From Shinisaurus crocodilurus (Eukaryota > Chordata > Lepidosauria > Squamata > Shinisauridae), in NCBI GenBank assembly GCA_021292165.1, contig CM037877.1, forward strand, positions 124,066,402 to 124,130,401: a stretch of DNA of 64,000 nt, in the 5' to 3' direction. The translations under genes were made by a program, and so were the position numbers. Of this stretch, positions 32,905 to 44,999 are shown one piece after another. Below the pieces are notes generated by a model. That model worked only from the letters and a program-made list of their open reading frames with translations, searched no databases and was not told the DNA's origin. How positions within the stretch are numbered: the first letter of the stretch is position 1; the number at the start of each line of letters is the position of its first letter.

Positions 32905-35139
32905 GGGGAAAGTGACCATGTTATACTTGAGTTCTTGATTGTAAGGGGAGCAAAAGCGGAGTGTAGCCAAAAACGTACCCTGGATTTTAGAAAAGCCAAT
33001 TTTAACAAACTCAGAACAATGATAAGTAAGATCCCATGGCAAGCGACTCTAATGAGGAAAGGAGCCCAGGATGGGTGGGAGTTTTTAAAAAAGGAAATTT
33101 TAAAGGCACAATTGTAAACAATTCCCACAAGGAAAAAAGGCAGAGGGCAACAGAAGAAGCCAATGTGGCCTCACAATAAACTCAAAGAAGACCTGAAAAC
33201 AAAAAAGGACACTTATAGGAAGTGGAAGGAAGGTCAGGCTACAAGGGAAGAGTACAGGCAGGTAGCACAGAACTGCAGGAATAGTGTCCGGAAGGCTAAA
33301 GCTGAGAATGAACTAAGGTTAGCGAGGGATGCTAAAAACAACAAGAAAGCTTTCTTCAGATACATGCACAGTAAAGACAGAGGAAAGAAATGGTGGTTCA
33401 ACTACGCAATGAGGCTGGCAAATTGATAACAGAAGACAAAGAAAAGGCAGAAGTGTTCAATTCCTACTTCGGCTCGGTCTTCTCCCCAAAGAGGGTCTAT
33501 GACCCCCCTGGCAAACCTGAAGTGCAGACTGAAGGGGCAGGATTGCAGCTTGAGATTGATAGGCAAATGGTCAAGGAGCACCTGATTACTCTGAATGAGT
33601 TTAAATCTCCAGGGCCTGATGAGCTGCATCCTAGAGTAATAAAGGAACCGGCAGAAGAACTCTCAGAACCACTGTCTATTATCTTTGAGAAATCATGGAG
33701 GACAGGTGAAGTGCCGGATGACTGGAGGAGGGCAAATGTTGTTCCCATCTTCAAAAAGGGCAAGAAGGAAGAACCTGGGAACTATAGGCCAGTCGGTCTG
33801 ACATCAATCCCTGGGAAATTTTTGGAGGAGATAATAAAGAAGTCAGTCTGCAAGCACCTTGAAAACAATGCAGTGATTACTAGAAGCCAGCATGGATTTG
33901 TCAAGAACACATCCTGCCAGACTAATCTGATCTCATTTTTTGATCAGGTAACCTCCCTTGTGGACTGTGGGAATGCTGTGGACATAATATATCTGTACTT
34001 CAGCAAAGCTTTCGACAAAGTGCCTCATGATATCCTGATTAGCAAGCTAGCTAAAAGTGGGCTAGATGGAACAACTATCAGGTGGATCCACAATTGGCTA
34101 CAGAATCAGACTCAAAGAGTGCTTATCAATGGTTCCTTCTAAAACGAGGGAGAGGTAATGAGCGGAGTACCACCGGGCTCGGTCCTGGGCCCAGAGCTCT
34201 TCAACATTTTTATTAATGACTTGGATGAGGAGGTGCAGGGAATGCTTATCAAATTTGCAGATGACACAAAGTTGGGTGGAACAGCTAATACTCTGGAAGA
34301 CAGAAACAAAATTCAAAGTGACCTCGATAGGCTGGAGCGCTGGGCCGAAAACAACAGAATGAAATTTAATAGGGATAAATGCCAAGTGCTGCACCTAGGG
34401 AGAAGAAACCAAACGCAGAGTTACAGAATGGGGGACACTTGGCTCAACAATACTACAAGTGAGAAGGATCTTGGAATTGTGGTAGATCACAAACTGAATA
34501 TGAGCCAGGAATGCGATGTGGCTGCAAAGAAGGCAAATGCTATTTTGGGCTGCATTAATAGAAGTATAGCTTCCAAATCGCATGAAGTGATAATTCCCCT
34601 TTACTTGGCACTGGTTAGGCCTCATCTTGAGTACTGCGTCCAGTTCTGGACACCACACTTTAAGAAGGACGTAGACAAACTGGAGAGGGTTCAGAGGAGG
34701 GCGACAAGGATGATAAAGGGACTGGAAACAAGGCCCTATGAGGAGAGACTGAAAGAACTGGGCATGTTTAACCTTCAGAAGAGCAGACTGAGGGGAGATA
34801 TGATCGCACTCTTCCAGTACTTGAAGGGATGTCACACAGAGGAAGGCCAAGATCTCTTTTCGATCATCCCAGTTTGCAGAACACGGAGTCATGGGCTCAA
34901 GTTACAGGAACCCAGATTCCACCTAAACATCAGGAAAAATTTCCTGACTGTCAGAGCAATAAGACAATGGAATCAACTACCTAGCGAGGTGGTGGGCTCT
35001 CCCACTCTGGAGGCATTCAAGGTGCAGCTGGACAATCATCTGTCAGGGATGCTTTGACCTGGATTCCTGCATTGAGCAGGGGGTTGGAGTCGATGGCCTT
35101 GTGGGCCCCTTCCAACTCTACTTTTCTATGATTCTATGA
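32905..35139 (+). pseudogene. CR1 LINE, 5'-truncated, near-complete RT
   Basis: It begins at the last endonuclease block (GESDHVILEFLI at about 32909) and runs through the whole reverse transcriptase to the CR1 tail. RT landmarks are SPGPDELHPRVI, NYRPVGLTSI, FSKAFDKVPHDIL, then FADDTKLGG at about 34255. The frame is broken by a stop at 33115, a frameshift near 33390 and a stop TAA at 34140. The last segment, from 34158 to 35057, is open for 299 codons and includes the catalytic box. The 3' end is intact (TTCTATGATTCTATGA) and abuts an inverted CR1 at 35140. It is a dead copy, but its catalytic residues are still readable. Confidence 0.9.
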
Positions 35140-38100
35140 GTTCTTTCAGTCTCTCCTCATAGGGCTTTGTTTGCAGTCCCTTGATCATCTTTGTTGCCTC
35201 CTCTGAACCCTTTCCAGTTTGTCTGCATCCTTCTTAAAGTGTGGTACCCAGAACTGGACGCAGGTACTCAAGATGAGGCCTAACCAGTGCTGAGTAGAGG
35301 GGAACTAGTACTTTGCACGATTTGGAAGCTATACTTCTATTAATGCAGCCCAAAATAGCATTTGCCTTTTTTGCAGTCACATCACATTGCTGGCTCATAT
35401 TCCGCTTGCGATCTACAAGATCCTTCTCGCTTGTAGTATTGTTGAGCCAAGTATCCCCCATCCTGTAACTGTGCGTTTGGTTCCTTTTTCCTAGGTGCAG
35501 AACTTGGCATTTATCCCTATTAGATTTCATTCTGTTGTTTTCAGCCGAGCACTCCTACCTATCGAGATCACGTTGAAATTCCACCCAATTTTGTGTCATC
35601 TGCAAATCTGATAAGCACTCCCTGCACCTCCTCAACCAAGTCATTAATAAAAATGTTGAAGAGCACTGGGCCCAAGACTGAGCCCTGTGGTACCCCGCTC
35701 GTTACTTCTCCCCTGTTTGAGAAGGTACCATTGATAAGCACTCTTTGAGTCCGATTCTGTAGCCAACTGTGGATCCACCTGATAGTTGTTCCATCTAGCC
35801 CACTTTTAGCCAGTTTCCTAATCATGAGACACTTTGTCTAAAGCTTTCCTGAAGTCAAGATATATTATGTCCACAGCATGCCCACAGGGGAGGTTACCCA
35901 ATCAAATAATGAGGTCAGATTAGTCTGGCAGGATTTGTTCTAGACAAATCTGTGTTGGCTTCTAGTAATCACTACATTGTTTTCGAGGTGCTTGCAGATT
36001 GACTGCTTTATAATCTGCTCCAGAATTTTCCCAGGGATTGATGTCAGACTGACTAGTCTTTAGTTCCCAGGTTCCTCATTTCTGCTCTTTTTGAAGATAG
36101 GAACAACATTAGCCCTCCTCCAGTCATCTGGGACTTCACCCATCCTCCATGATTTCTCAAAGGTTCTGAGAGTTCTTCTGCCAGTTCCTTTATTACTCAA
36201 GGATGCAGGCCATGGAGAAATGAACTTGTTCAAAGTAATCAGGTGTTCCATGACCATTTGCCTATCAATCTCAAGATGCAATCCTGCCCCTTCAGCTTGT
36301 ACTTCAAGTTTGCCAGGGGGGTCATAGATACTCTTTCGGGAGAAGACAGAGCCAAAGTAGGAATTAAACATTTCTGCCTTTTCTTTGTCATCTGTTATCA
36401 TTTTGCCATTCTCATTGCGTAGTTGAACCACCATTTCTTTCCTCTTTTTTTATATGTACGTATCTGAAGAAAGCTTTCTTGTTGCTTTTAGCATCCCTCG
36501 CTAGCATCAGCTCATTCTCAGCTTTAGCCTTCCTGACACCATCCCTGCAATTCTGTGCTACCTGCCTGTACTCTTCCTTTGTAGCCTGGCCTTCCTTCCA
36601 CTTCCTGTATGTGTTTTTTTTAGTTTTCAGGACATCTCTAAGTTTTTTGTGAAGCCACATTGGCTTCTTCTGTTGCCCTCTGCCTTTTTTCCTTGTGGGA
36701 ATTGTTTGCCATTGTGCCTTTTGAATTTCCCTTTTTTAAAACTCCCGAGTCCCAACCATCTTGGACTCCTTTTCTCATTAGAGTCGCTTGCCATGGGGCC
36801 ATAGTTATCATTGTTCTGAGTTATTTAAATTGGCTTTCCTAAAATCCATGGTTTGAGTTTGGCTACACTCAGCTTTTGCTTCCTTTGAATCAAGAACTCA
36901 AGTATAACATGGTCACTTTCCCCCAGAGTTCCCGTGACTGCCACTTTATCCACTAAGTCATATCTGTTGGTTAGAATCAAGTCAAGGGATGGCCTATCCT
37001 CTAGTTCCTTCCTCCACTTTCTGTAGGAGGAAGTTATCAGCAACACGCCAGGAATTTCTTGGAGCGGCCATGTTTGGCAGAATTTGTCTCCCAAGACATA
37101 TTGGGGAAATTGAAGTCCCCCATCACTACTACATCATGCCTCCTTGAAACGTTGGCAATTTGCTTTTCAAAAGTTTCATCCTCATCTTCTCCTTGATTGG
37201 GTGGTCAGTAGTAGATTCCAACCACCTTTTATTCTTTGCCCCATTTATTTTAATCTAGATGCTCTCGATGGGTCTACCAAGCTCATTCTCATGTATTTCT
37301 GTGCAAAGATAAGAATTTTTAACATATAGTGCGACTCCACCTCCCTTTCGGTTCCTTCTGTTCTTTTTGAACAAGTTATATTCTTCAATTGCTGTGTTCC
37401 AGTCATGGGAGTCATCCCACCAAGTTTCAGTTACACCTATCGAGTTGTATTTGCCCTCCTGCATTAAGAGCTCAAATTCGTTCTGTTTGTTTCATATACT
37501 CTGGGCATTTGTAGACATCGAAGACCATGTGCTTTATACTCTGGCTTTCTTTCTGCATTTTTTGATGACTATTATTGGGCATTATTAGAGATGTTCTCTC
37601 TGCTGTGCATAAGCCTTTGTCCATTGTTACCCCCAAGTTTACGTCTCCCTCCCCTGTTAGATTCAGTTTAAAGCCCTCCTGTTGAAGTTCTTCAACAGGA
37701 GGCCAAACACATTCTTCCCAGTCCTTGTGAGGTGCAACCCATCCCTTGCCAGCAGTCCATCTTCCAGGAAGTGTGTAGCCCGTGGTCCCAGAATCCAAAT
37801 CTCTCACATTGGCACCACCTTCGTAGCCTGTGGGTTGGACTCGATAGCCTTGTAGGCTCCTTCCAACTCTATGATTTATGAATCTGTCATTCACCTGGAG
37901 CATTTTTCTTTCCTGTTCTATTCCTCTTCTAAGTATTGGAAGGATGGAGTGAGAAAAAATATATGGGCCCCAAAGCTGTTGAGTTTCTTTCCTAAAGCTT
38001 CAAAGTCTGACATGATTTCTTCGGAGCTCTGCTTGGTGGTATCATTTGTTCTCCCTGTGGATGAGAAGAAAGGGGTACATGTCAGTGGGCTTTATGAGCG

Positions 38101-38399
38101 TTGGGAACCCTTCAGTCACATCTCTAATTCGTCTTCCAGGGAGACAGCATACCTGACGAGTCCATGGGCCTTTGTGACATACTTCAGTTTCAATCCCACG
38201 CAGCAGGGAGTCTCCCACAAATACTACTGTTATCATCTTCTTGTTGTAGGCCTTGGTTTGATTGCCTCCGCTGCTTGACTGAGCTTCAGCCTCTTGCTCG
38301 CTGACATGCGGGGTGCCCTGTAATTCTTCCACTGCTGGCTGTCGTCCACTCTCATCTTCAAGTACCTGAAAGCAGTTCCATAGATCTACTGCTTCCACT
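35140..38399 (-). pseudogene. Minus-strand CR1, nearly full length, lacks 3' tail
   Basis: In order from right to left it carries ORF1 (about 38398-37630), endonuclease (about 37470-36880) and RT (about 36700-35140). ORF1 shows the esterase nucleophile block VVFVGDSLLRG at about 38230 and CCLPGRRIRDVTEG. ORF2 shows VTETWWDDSHDWN, GESDHVILEFL and [20 protein letters not shown]. It stops at the RRL/KELG region, so the last ~0.4 kb and the tail are missing. Multiple frameshifts and a 50-bp insertion in ORF1 show it is older than its neighbours. It is the only copy here that retains the ORF1 serine. Confidence 0.85.
37831..37885 (+). mobile_element. Minimal CR1 3'-end insertion, about 52 bp
   Basis: GGGTTGGACTCGATAGCC...CCAACTCTATGATTTATG, the CR1 3' terminus alone, lies in plus orientation inside ORF1 of the minus-strand CR1. 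It splits the ORF1 text between GCCTG and TGTCATTCACC. Confidence 0.8.
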
Positions 38400-38981
38400 G
38401 GTGCAGAAGGTGTTTACCAAAATCCTGGCACCCTTAGTGGCTCACCTCAGACAGAGAGGAATACCCTAGACAACATACTAGTGTGATCTGTGACCAGGAT
38501 GTCCAAACTACTCTGGACTGTCTCCAGGTACATGGCTTTGTCGTAAGCAGACAGAAGAGCTCATTAGAGCTGACACAGTGCCTGGAACACCTGGGGTTGA
38601 TCCTGGACACAAAGACATACAGGATGTTCCTTACAGGGGAAAGGAAGAGCAAGATGCTTCAGCTGGTGGCAGAGGCAGAGACAAAGGATATGGACCTGAT
38701 GACATTGGCTCAGCTACTAGGTCTGATTGTGTCTTGCAAGGATGAAGTCAGTTGGTCACACTTCCACACTTGACCTCTGCAGCGCTTACTTCACCCCCTT
38801 CCAGTCTCAAATAGCATGCTGATAATGCCTTATGGTGGAAGTTGGTGGCTGGAGCCCTCCTGGCTGACCTGCAGAATGTCATTGGCAAACCATGATAGTC
38901 ATCATCACCACAGATACCAGCTTGTTTGGCTGGGGGCCCCACCTGGGGTCCCAGGTAACTCAGAGAACCTGGTCAGCAAAG

Positions 38982-41457
38982 TTATTTATTTATTTATTAT
39001 ATTTATACCCCGCCTTTTTCCCTCTTGCAAGGAACACAAGGCGGCTTACATAATCCTCCTCCTCCTCTCCATTTTATCCTCACAACAACCCTGCGAGGTA
39101 GGTTAGTCTGAGAGTCAGTGACTGGCCCAAAGTCACCCAGTGAGTTTCATGGCCAAGCGGAGAACTCTGGGGGAAAGTGACCATGTTATACGTGAGTTCT
39201 TGATTCTAAGGGGAGCAAAAGCGGAGTGTAGCCAAACACGTACCCTGGATTTTAGGAAAGCCAATTTTAACAAACTCAGAACAATGATAAGTAAGATCCC
39301 ATGGCAAGCAACTCAAATGAGGAAAGGAGCCCAGGATGGGTGGGAGTTTTTAAAAAAGGAAATTTTAAAGGCACAATTGCAAACAATTCCCACAAGGAAA
39401 AAAGGCAGAGGACAACAGAAGAAGCCAATGTGGCTTCACGATAAACTCAAAGATGACCTGAAAACAAAAAAGGACACATATAGGAAGTGGAAGGAAGGTC
39501 AGGCTACAAGGGAAGAGTACAGGCAGGTAGCACAGAACTACAGGAATAGTGTCAGGAAGGCTAAAGCTGAGAATGAGCTAAGGTTAGCGAGGGATGCTAA
39601 AAACAACAAGAAAGCTTTCTTCAGATACATGCACAGTACAAGACAGAGGAAAGAAATGGTGGTTCAACTACGCAATGAGGCTGGCAAATTGATAACAGAA
39701 GACAAAGAAAAGGCAGAAGTGTTCAATTCCTACTTCGGCTCGGTCTTCTCCCCAAAGAGGGTCTATGACCCCCCCTGGCAAACCTGAAGTGCAGACTGAA
39801 GGGGCAGGATTGCAGCTTGAGATTGATAGGCAAATGGTCAAGGAGCACCTGATTACTCTGAATGAGTTTAAATCTCCAGGGCCTGATGAGCTGCATCCTA
39901 AAGTAATAAAGGAACTGGCAGAAGAACTCTCAGAACCACTATCTATTATCTTTGAGAAATCATGGAGGACAGGTGAAGTGCCGGATGACTGGAGGAGGGC
40001 AAATGTTGTTCCCATCTTCAAAAAGGGCAAGAAGGAGGAACCTGGGAACTATAGGCCAGTCAGTCTGACATCAATCCCTGGGAAATTTTTGGAGCAGATT
40101 ATAAAGAAGTCAGTCTGCAAGCACGTTGAAAACAATGCAGTGATTACTAGAAGCCAGCATGGATTTGTCAAGAACACATCCTGCCAGACTAATCTGATCT
40201 CATTTTTTGATCGGGTAACCACCCTTGTGGACTGTGGGAATGCGGTGGACATAATATATCTGGACTTCAGCAAAGCTTTTGACAAAGTGCCTCATGATAT
40301 CCTGATTAGCAAGCTAGCTAAAAGTGGGCTAGATGGAACAACTATCAGGTGGATCCACAATTGGCTACACAATCAGACTCAAAGAGTGCTTATCAATGGT
40401 TCCTTCTAAAACGAGGGAGAGGTAACGAGTGGGGTACCGCAGGGCTCGGTCCTGGGCCCAGTGCTCTTCAACATTTTTATTAATGACTTGGATGAGGAGG
40501 TGCAGGGAATGCTTATCAAATTTGCAGATGACACAAAGTTGGGTGGAACAGCTAATACTCTGGAAGACAGAAACAAAATTCAAAGTGACCTCGATAGGCT
40601 GGAGCGCTGGGCCGAAAACAACAGAATGAAATTTAATAGGGATAAATGCCAAGTGCTGCACCTAGGGAGAGGAAACCAAATGCAGAGTTACAGAATGGGG
40701 GACACTTGGCTCAACAATACTACTAGTGAGAAGGATCTTGGAATTGTGGTAGATCACAAACTGAATATGAGCCAGGAATGCGATGTGGCTGCAAAGAAGG
40801 CAAATGCTATTTTGGGCTGCATTAATAGAAGTATAGCTTCCAAATCGCGTGAAGTGATAATTCCCCTTTACTCGGCACTGGTTAGGCCTCATCTTGAGTA
40901 CTGCGTCCAGCTCTGGGCACCACACTTTAAGAAGGATGTAGACAAACTGGAGAGGGTTCAGAGGAGGGCAACAAGGATGATAAAGGGACTGGAAACAAGG
41001 CCCTATGAGGAGAGACTGAAAGAACTGGGCATGTTTAGCATTCAGAAGAGGAGACTGAGGGGAGATATGATCGCACTCTTCCAGTACGGGTTGTCACACA
41101 GAGGAGGGCCAGGATCTCTTCTCGATCACCCCAGTTTGCAGGACATGGAATAATGGGCTCAAGTTACAGGAACCTAGATTCCACCTAAACATCAGGAAAA
41201 ATTTCCTGACTGTCAGAGCAATAAGACAATGGAATCAACTACCTAGGGAGGTGGTGGGCTCTCCCAATCTGGAGGCATTCAAGGCGCAGCTGGACAGCCA
41301 TCTGTCAGGGATGCTTTGACCTGGATTCCTGCATTGAGCAGGGGGTTGGACTCGATGGCCTTGTAGGCCCCTTCCAACTCTACTTTTCTATGATTCTATG
41401 ATTCTAACCCGGATCTCCCGAATCCCAGTCCAACACTCTCACCATTACGCCACACTG
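38982..41457 (-). mobile_element. tRNA-derived SINE, minus strand, split by a CR1
   Basis: On the minus strand the head (41457-41406) reads CCAGTGTGGCGTAATGGTGA, then GACTGGGATTCGGGAG and CCGGGTT, a tRNA-like A box and the start of a B box. The body (39163-38982) reads GGGTGACTTTGGGCCAGTCA and CCTCGCAGGGTTGTTGTGAG and ends GGCGGGGTATAAATATAAT plus AAAT repeats. GCAAAG flanks it at 38976-38981 and 41458-41463. It matches the squamate tRNA-SINE layout. The CR1 broke it within the B box. Confidence 0.8.
39164..41405 (+). pseudogene. CR1 LINE, 5'-truncated, inserted in SINE
   Basis: It starts at the same endonuclease point as the 32905 copy (GESDHVIREFLI) and extends to the CR1 tail at 41405. 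The frame 39140-39787 is open to a 1-nt expansion in a C run (39770-39776), continues at 39765-40409, and ends at the shared TAA 40407. A third open segment, 40461-41153, contains FADDTKLGG at about 40520 and the post-palm region, and loses phase after FQYGLSHRG because 'ttgaa' is missing near 41087. The sequence is very close to the 32905 and 49615 copies, which suggests recent activity of the group. Confidence 0.9.
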
Positions 41458-43193
41458 GCAAAGAAGAGCATAAATCTGCTGGAACTGAGTGGCATCAGGC
41501 TGGCTCTGTTGGAATTTCAACACAAAATACAGTACCTCCAGGTTCTGGTGAGGATAGACAATGTGACTGCAAAAGCGTATGTGAAGAACAAGATCAGAGG
41601 CATTATACCTGGAGGCATGTGCGATACTGACTCAGGTGGAAAAGTACTGAGCTTCAATCAGGGCTGAGCACCTGGCGGGGAAATTGAACCTCTTGTTGTG
41701 AAGTGGTGCAAGAAGTAGAATGGGTGCTTCACCTATAGTTATTCCAAGAAGAGATCGCTCACTGCTTCGGAAGGCTGGACATAGATCTGTTTTCTATGTT
41801 GCCAAATGCAAAACTTCCTTGGTTTATGACAAGGAACATTTGTCCAGAAACAGTAGGACATAACATGCTTGAGACTCTGTGCCCTATATGCTTTCCATCC
41901 CTGAGAATGCTACCGTGGGTGCTTTGAAGGATCGGAGAATTGAGAGTGAAGCTGATTCTGGTGGTACCGTGCTGGCCACACCGACTGCGGTTTCCAGACC
42001 TAGTCAATCTGTCATCCCAGGAATGTTGAAGACTTCCCAGGAGGGTGGGCTTGCTGTGACCGACACATCCTCAGCCACACATCTTTCATCTGACATCCTA
42101 GAGGCTGAGTGGCACTGGTTAGGGGGATTGGGCTCCTTTTCAGAGGTTCTTACGGTTCTCCTAACCTCTCATAAGCCTTTTACAAATTGGGTTTAGTCTA
42201 ACACTTGGAGGGGTTTTCTGTCTTGGTGCAAAAAGAGAGAAGGAATTGTGAATGGTGGCAGGTTCAGGATATCCTCGATTTTCTACAGACAGGTCTATTG
42301 AAAGGATTGAAATGGCAGATGGTGGCACTGAATAGCATCCTGGGTTGCAGAATTGGGGAGGGGTTGTCCTCTCACCCTCATGTCGACTGCTTCCTTAAAG
42401 GGGAGGTGCTGAACCCTCCACCTGGCCGTCCATAGGTTTCCTGCATTGAATTTAAATTGGGTGCTTACAACGCTTATGGTGGCTCCCTTTGAACCTATGG
42501 GGGAAATCCTTCTTAGACTTCTTACCTTTAAGACTATATTTTTTGGTGACTGTTACATCTGCACACGGGGGTTCAGGGTTGGGGGCCCTGCCTTCTAATT
42601 CACAGTTATGTCTTTTTCAGAGTGATAAATGATGCTTCGCCCTGATCCATCATTTATCCCCAAGGTAAACTCGCTTTTCCAAGGTAAACTTGCTAGGTCC
42701 TGGAGGTGTTTTGTCCTAAGCCTAAATGTCAGGAAGAAAGGAATTGGCACATGCTAGATGTCAGGAGGGTTCTCCAGTTTTATTCGGCTAGGACAGACAG
42801 CTGCACACAGAAAATCTGAATCCTTGTTTGTGTCCTTCATGGATAAATCACTGGGGAAGAAGCTGCCTGAGTCCAGCATCTCCAGATGGCTTAGGGAATG
42901 CATTTACGGTAAGTGACATATGTTTGTCTTGGGAAACAGTCTCCAAAGGGGTGACTGTTCATTCTGTCTAGGGGCCCTCAACTTCCACTGCACTAGGGCT
43001 ACTCTTCCATAAAGGAGATATGTAAGGCTGCCACATGGGTGTCTGTACATACCTTCAATAAACATTACAAGGCTGACAAATACTGCTCCCCCGATGGCAG
43101 CTTTTGGGAGAAGGGCATTGATAACAGAGGGCTGTGCAGGCTTGGTTTAGTCAACTGGACTCCCACCCAGGGATGGCACTGTTTTTGTATATC

Positions 43194-43630
43194 CCAAAGG
43201 ATAAGAATTCTGAATGCCCTCTATGATTCCTGGGAAAAAGGAAATTTTTTATCATGAATTCCTGTTTCCAGGACTCCCAGAGAGCATCCACCTGCCTCTT
43301 CAATCCAGTTCTAGAGCTTTGGGGGGGGGGGAGTTTTTAGGGCATGTGGGGATGGTAGACAGGTTTTTCCTGGGATACCTGTCCTGATGACATTTTGTTT
43401 GAAATGTTTGTTCTCATACTGGTTTTCCCCTGACGTGTTGCTGGGGTTATAGAGTTAATAAATGATTATAGTTGTTGTTTTTGATGAGGTTGTCCGGGTT
43501 TTTACTGCTTCTCCAGTACCGGTCTGGAGAGCAGGGATACCCCTCTCTCTGGAGGAGTCTGGTAAGACGTTGGCCCCCAAAGGATAAGAATTTTGAATGC
43601 TCTCCAGGAGTCCTGGAAACAGGAATTCAT
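43194..43630. repeat. DIRS-end direct and inverted repeats
   Basis: CAAAGGATAAGAATTYTGAATGC occurs directly at 43195-43218 and 43577-43600. ATGAATTCCTGTTTCCAGGA...AGAGAGCAT at 43254-43287 is the inverse of 43597-43630. Such terminal and internal complementary repeats are expected at the end of a DIRS-type element. Confidence 0.7.
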
Positions 43631-43714
43631 GGTTAGAATTGCATTTCCCCCAGAGAATGTACAAAATGCTCTTGAGACATGCACAGGCCTCAAAGAGTGT
43701 TGGATGGATACTAT

Positions 43715-43930
43715 GCATATTATTTATTATATTTGTTAATTGCCCATTTGTTAATCGCCCTCTTTGGGGAGCTCATTCCACAACCGGGGTGCCACAGCAG
43801 AAAAGGCCCTCCTCCTGGTAGCCATCTGCCTCCCTTCCTATGGCAGGGGCTCTTGGAGAAGGACTGCTGACAAAGATCTTAGTGTCCGGGCAGGTACATA
43901 TGGGAGTAGAATCATAGAATCATAGAGCAG
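43715..43930 (-). repeat. L2-like minus fragment with a CR1 tail remnant
   Basis: GCTCATTCCACAACCGGGGTGCCAC and GAAAAGGCCCTCCTCC are the minus-strand form of the L2 3' region also seen near 56210-56250. At 43911-43927 GAATCATAGAATCATAGAG is an inverted CR1 tail. Confidence 0.5.
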
Positions 43931-44189
43931 TGGGGTGAGGGATGCCACTGATGTTGAAACCCTGACTAGACTGCATGAGTCAGTGAGTGGCAAAGGGGGA
44001 GTGAATTAAAAATAAAAATAAAAGGCCCCCTCTTGAAGGGTGGAGTTAAAGATGTGTCCTAGTCTGAAAAGCCTTAATGAACAGCTCTTTCTGCAGGAGG
44101 CCATTACTCTTTTATGGTCAATCTGAAGAGCTCTGCTTTTCTGGAGGCTGGTTAATTGTCAAGGAAGGGTAAGGAGCTGGGCTTTCTCA

Positions 44190-44400
44190 GTGGTTGCTCA
44201 GTGTTCCTCCTTACTGGTTTTTAAACACCTCTTTAAAGCCGATTTGTTTTGAATAGTCTTTCAAAGGGAGGAATGTGCCCTTGCTTTCCTGCTGTTTAGT
44301 TTGTTTTATTGTATAGATAAATTGTTGTAAGCTTCTTTAAGCCATGGGGAAAGGTGGGCTGTACGTATGTGTGTGTGTGTATTCAATTATTAAAAAACCC
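44190..44400 (+). repeat. L2-type LINE 3' end
   Basis: AAACACCTCTTTAAAGCCGA, then TTGTTGTAAGCTTCTTTAAG and GGGGAAAGGTGGGC, the usual order of an L2 3' tail in these genomes. Confidence 0.45.
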
Positions 44401-44692
44401 AGCCATTTTAAGACCAGAGTTAAGGTTATCTTGTGTTGGCTCAGTCTTACTGTATTGCTAGAAGAATCCTCCTGTGAGTTGACCCATGGCTATTTGTTGC
44501 TTGTAAGCATGCACAGTTTGTCACAGTGCAAAACATCATGAATCATGGGGCATATCAGGTTCAGCGGCTTCATAAAGCAATACAGGGCCAGGACAATATA
44601 CAGGCCTGTGGCTCATGCTGGCTCAGCTTGTCTGAGTATGGAAAGATAAGCAGGGTCAGGCCTGATTATTACTTTGATGGGAAACCCCTCCT

Positions 44693-44766
44693 CTAGTTTC
44701 CTGCATTGAGCAGGGGGTTGGACTCGATGGCCTTGTAGGCCCCTTCCAACTCTATGATCCTATGAC
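44693..44766 (+). mobile_element. CR1 3'-end fragment, about 73 bp
   Basis: CCTGCATTGAGCAGGGGGTT through CCTTCCAACTCTATGATCCTATGA: the CR1 3' terminus alone. Confidence 0.85.
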
Positions 44767-44999
44767 ATCTTTGCTGGCCCCAGGCACTCCATCCTCCCCA
44801 TCTGGATTTGGGCCTGAAAGACCCAGAAAAAGTGTGTGTGTATAAGGTAAGTTGTAAGCAAGCACAGGTTTTTAAAAAAGAAATGTAATTAGTTTTTTAA
44901 ATGTGAATTACACCAAAACAAAACAAAAACCATTAAAAAATGAGGGGGTAAAAATGAACAACAACAAAAATACAATTTTCTTACAGTATTTTAAATGGA

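Larger units (their letters stand above)
38403..43650 (+). pseudogene. DIRS-type tyrosine-recombinase retrotransposon relic
   Basis: The order of domains is RT, RNase H, tyrosine recombinase. The RT C-terminal part (38406-38830) has FTKILAPLVAHLRQRG and CLEHLGLILDTKTYR. RNase H starts with TDTSLFGWGAHLG (about 38905) and resumes after an insertion with SINLLELSGIRLALL and RIDNVTAKAYVK (41470-41590). Then come IDLFSMLPNAKLPWF (about 41770) and a decayed recombinase ending EICKAATWVSVHTFNKHYK (about 43020-43070). DIRS elements integrate as circles by means of the recombinase. Stops and frameshifts occur throughout. A SINE with a CR1 inside it lies between 38982 and 41457. The 5' part and the catalytic RT box are absent. 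Confidence 0.8.

Noticed and set aside
41406..41457. Possible tRNA gene from A-box/B-box-like sequence
   Set aside because: It is the head of a SINE, lacks a cloverleaf and is truncated by the CR1 at the B box.
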